A stretch of DNA of 64,000 nucleotides from Stakelama pacifica (GTDB taxonomy: Bacteria; Pseudomonadota; Alphaproteobacteria; Sphingomonadales; Sphingomonadaceae). Position numbers and translations under genes: made by a program. Positions within the stretch are counted from its first letter, which is position 1. Every line of letters begins with the position of its first letter. Shown here in pieces: positions 62,362 to 64,000 of this stretch. The DNA is taken from contig NZ_SNWD01000001.1 in NCBI RefSeq assembly GCF_004361835.1, forward strand, positions 434,001 through 498,000, in the 5' to 3' direction. The notes under the pieces were generated by a model. That model saw only the letters and a program-made list of their open reading frames with translations, was not told the DNA's origin and did not search any database.

Positions 62362-64000
62362 GCGGCGATCTCGACCGGCGCACCTTGTTGCAGATGATCG
62401 CTGCCGGGGCAGCGGCGAGCGTCGCCGGCTGCTCAGCGCCGAACGAGAAAATCTACCCTTATGTGAATCAGCCCGAGGGCACGCTGCCCGGCAGCATCCG
62501 GCGCTATGCGACCGCGCTTCCCTTTGCCGGCTATGGCCGCGGCGTCATGGGGCTGGTGACCGACGGGCGGCCGATCAAGCTGGAAGGACTGGCGGCGCAC
62601 CCGGCCAGCCTGGGCGCGACCGACCTGTTCAGCGAAACCGCGCTGCTCGACCTGTTCGATCCGCAGCGCGTGACCGCGCCCGGCGGGCCGCCCGGCCCCA
62701 CAAGCTGGGGTGCGGTGGCGCGCACCCTCTATGAACGGCTGCACGGCAGCGACGGGTCGCGGCTCGCGCTGCTGACCGGGCGCATCACCTCGCCGACGAT
62801 ATTGCGCGAACTGAAGGCGCTGCGCACCCGCTTTCCCGCGCTTCGCCATGTCGAATGGGAGCCGATCCACGACGATGCGCTGCTCGCCGGGATCGGACAG
62901 GCGACCGGGCGCAGCGCGCTTCCCCGTCAACATCTGGCGGAGGCGGACGTCATCGTGTCGCTGGGCGCCGATCCGCTGGGTCCGGGGCCGGAGCAGATCG
63001 CGCTCGCCCGCCACTGGAGCGAACGGCGGCGGCGGCGACCGGCGCCGCGTCTCTATGCGGCGGAGCCGTCGCTGACCGCCACGGGGGCAATGGCCGACCG
63101 CCGGCTGAGCGCGTCGCGCGCCGAACTTGCCGCAATCGCGCATCACCTCGCCGCCGAACTGAGCGGCAGCGGGGCGCGCCCCGAACTGAGCAGCGCGGCA
63201 AGCGATTTCGCGCGCGCCGCCGCGCGAGATCTCGCTACGGCAAAGGGCCGGGCGCTGCTGCTGGCCGGACACGATCAGCCCGCCGATATGCACGCTTTCG
63301 CCGCATGGGCGAACGATCTGCTCCAAGCGCCCGTCGATTACATCGCGCCGATCGCCTCGCCCGCGCCGCACCGCCGATCGCTCGAGGCGCTCAGCGGCGC
63401 GATGCATGGCGGCGCGATCGACACGCTGATCGTGCTCGATTCCAACCCGGTCTATTCCGCGCCGCCCGCAATCGACTTTGCAGGGGGTATGGAAAAGGTC
63501 GCCTGCACGATCACTGCCACCGCGTTTCCGAACGAGACCGCTGCGCGTTCGACCTGGCGGCTGCCGCTCAGCCATCCGCTGGAGGAATGGAATGACTGGC
63601 GCGGGCCGGATGGCACTGCCTCTATCGCCCAGCCGCTCGTACGCCGTTTCTATGACAGTCGCAGCGCCGCCGATATTGTGGCGCTGATCCGCGATCCCGC
63701 GGCCGACGCCGACAGCCATGGCCGGGTGCGCGCAAGCTGGGCCGATCTGACCGACCAGGCATGGATTGCCGCGGTGGCGCGCGGCGTGGTCCCGAACAGC
63801 GCCGCTCCGACTTTGCCGCACACCGGTGCGACGCGCATTCTGCCCGATATTCCGCAACCGATCGGCCCCGAACTGCAAATCCGCCCCTCGCCCACCCTCT
63901 GGGACGGCAGCCATGCGCATAATGCCTGGGTACAGGAATGCCCGGACAGCATCACCAAGGAAGTCTGGGGGGCGAGTGTTCGCTGTCATCCGGCCGATAT
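62349..64000 (+). CDS. actB: Alternative complex III molybdopterin-like/iron-sulfur subunit, 5' part (runs off the window)
   Basis: The ATG at 62,349-62,351 opens a frame that stays open to the window end, 550 codons. The N-terminus MPSLSGDLDRRTLLQMIAAGAAASVAGCSAPN has a twin-arginine-like RR and a lipobox VAGC, as in ActB. Then KIYPYVNQPEGTLPGSIRRYATALPFAGYGRGVMGLVTDGRPIKLEGLAAHPAS and LIVLDSNPVYSAPPAIDF, typical of the molybdopterin-like domain that carries no molybdenum in ActB. The iron-sulfur part lies outside the window. Overlaps actA by 13 nt. Confidence 0.87.
   Translation, partial: MPSLSGDLDRRTLLQMIAAGAAASVAGCSAPNEKIYPYVNQPEGTLPGSIRRYATALPFAGYGRGVMGLVTDGRPIKLEGLAAHPASLGATDLFSETALLDLFDPQRVTAPGGPPGPTSWGAVARTLYERLHGSDGSRLALLTGRITSPTILRELKALRTRFPALRHVEWEPIHDDALLAGIGQATGRSALPRQHLAEADVIVSLGADPLGPGPEQIALARHWSERRRRRPAPRLYAAEPSLTATGAMADRRLSASRAELAAIAHHLAAELSGSGARPELSSAASDFARAAARDLATAKGRALLLAGHDQPADMHAFAAWANDLLQAPVDYIAPIASPAPHRRSLEALSGAMHGGAIDTLIVLDSNPVYSAPPAIDFAGGMEKVACTITATAFPNETAARSTWRLPLSHPLEEWNDWRGPDGTASIAQPLVRRFYDSRSAADIVALIRDPAADADSHGRVRASWADLTDQAWIAAVARGVVPNSAAPTLPHTGATRILPDIPQPIGPELQIRPSPTLWDGSHAHNAWVQECPDSITKEVWGASVRCHPAD

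Noticed and set aside
62433..63989. 518-codon minus-strand frame at the right edge
   Set aside because: Antisense to actB, whose signal sequence, lipobox and family text are clear.

Overview
The window looks like a chromosomal segment of an alphaproteobacterium, most likely Sphingomonadales. The GC content is high, genes are tightly packed with many ATGA, GTGA and TGATG start/stop overlaps, KDPG aldolase indicates the Entner-Doudoroff pathway, HWE-type sensor kinases are present, and the right edge carries the first genes of an alternative complex III. This taxonomic call is inference from gene content, not from a marker search.

Layout. Positions 1-7,200 hold core genes: the end of eda, then mltG-fabF-acpP-fabG-fabD on the minus strand, then rpsF-rpsR-rplI on the plus strand. 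Positions 6,472-14,821 hold a DUF4336-like gene with mutL on the minus strand, and the divergent cell-shape operon mreB-mreC-mreD-mrdA-rodA. A tRNA-Lys(CTT) at 14,912 is the attachment site of a 10.1-kb integrated element (14,942-25,096). It is bounded by a 46-bp direct repeat and carries a P4-type integrase, an AlpA-like regulator, a helix-turn-helix gene, a P27-like terminase small subunit, an HK97-type capsid protein, a tail chaperone-like protein, a gp10-like protein and a tape measure protein. I see no large terminase, portal, protease, tail tube or lysis gene, so it resembles a phage satellite or a strongly reduced prophage. Next to it (25,175-28,000) lies a scar of accessory DNA: a 5'-truncated gene, a DUF2285 fragment, an intact ParD-like/zeta-like toxin-antitoxin pair with a palindromic operator, and a broken alcohol dehydrogenase.

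Positions 28,045-36,672 encode a signalling block on the minus strand: a stand-alone CheB, a giant CheB-CheR-PAS-HWE kinase, a single-domain response regulator, a Crp/Fnr regulator and a GAF/PAS HWE kinase. The CheB part of the giant protein has lost its catalytic His and Asp.

Positions 36,733-50,051 form a divergent 13-gene cluster. The minus-strand arm has seven genes: two sugar epimerase/dehydratase-type SDRs, one GT4 and three tandem CgeB-like glycosyltransferases, and a UDP-glucuronate decarboxylase-like SDR. The plus-strand arm has six: a histidine phosphatase, a SAM methyltransferase, a glycoside-hydrolase-like protein that appears circularly permuted, an inositol-1-phosphate synthase, a zinc-type dehydrogenase and a Gfo/Idh/MocA dehydrogenase. 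A candidate general-stress (EcfG) promoter lies between the arms. Together they look able to make inositol phosphate, modify the cyclitol, and attach nucleotide-derived sugars. I regard this cluster as the best candidate for an under-described system here.

Positions 50,213-59,033 are stress-type genes: SRPBCC protein, formaldehyde-dehydrogenase-like enzyme, SDR, small hypothetical, second Crp/Fnr, a frameshifted YdeP-type molybdoenzyme, and two DUF4142 proteins around a ferritin-like protein. The window ends with a glycosyltransferase-like gene, a hybrid sensor kinase, and actA/actB. Long open frames antisense to the real genes are frequent because of the high GC content and were discarded.
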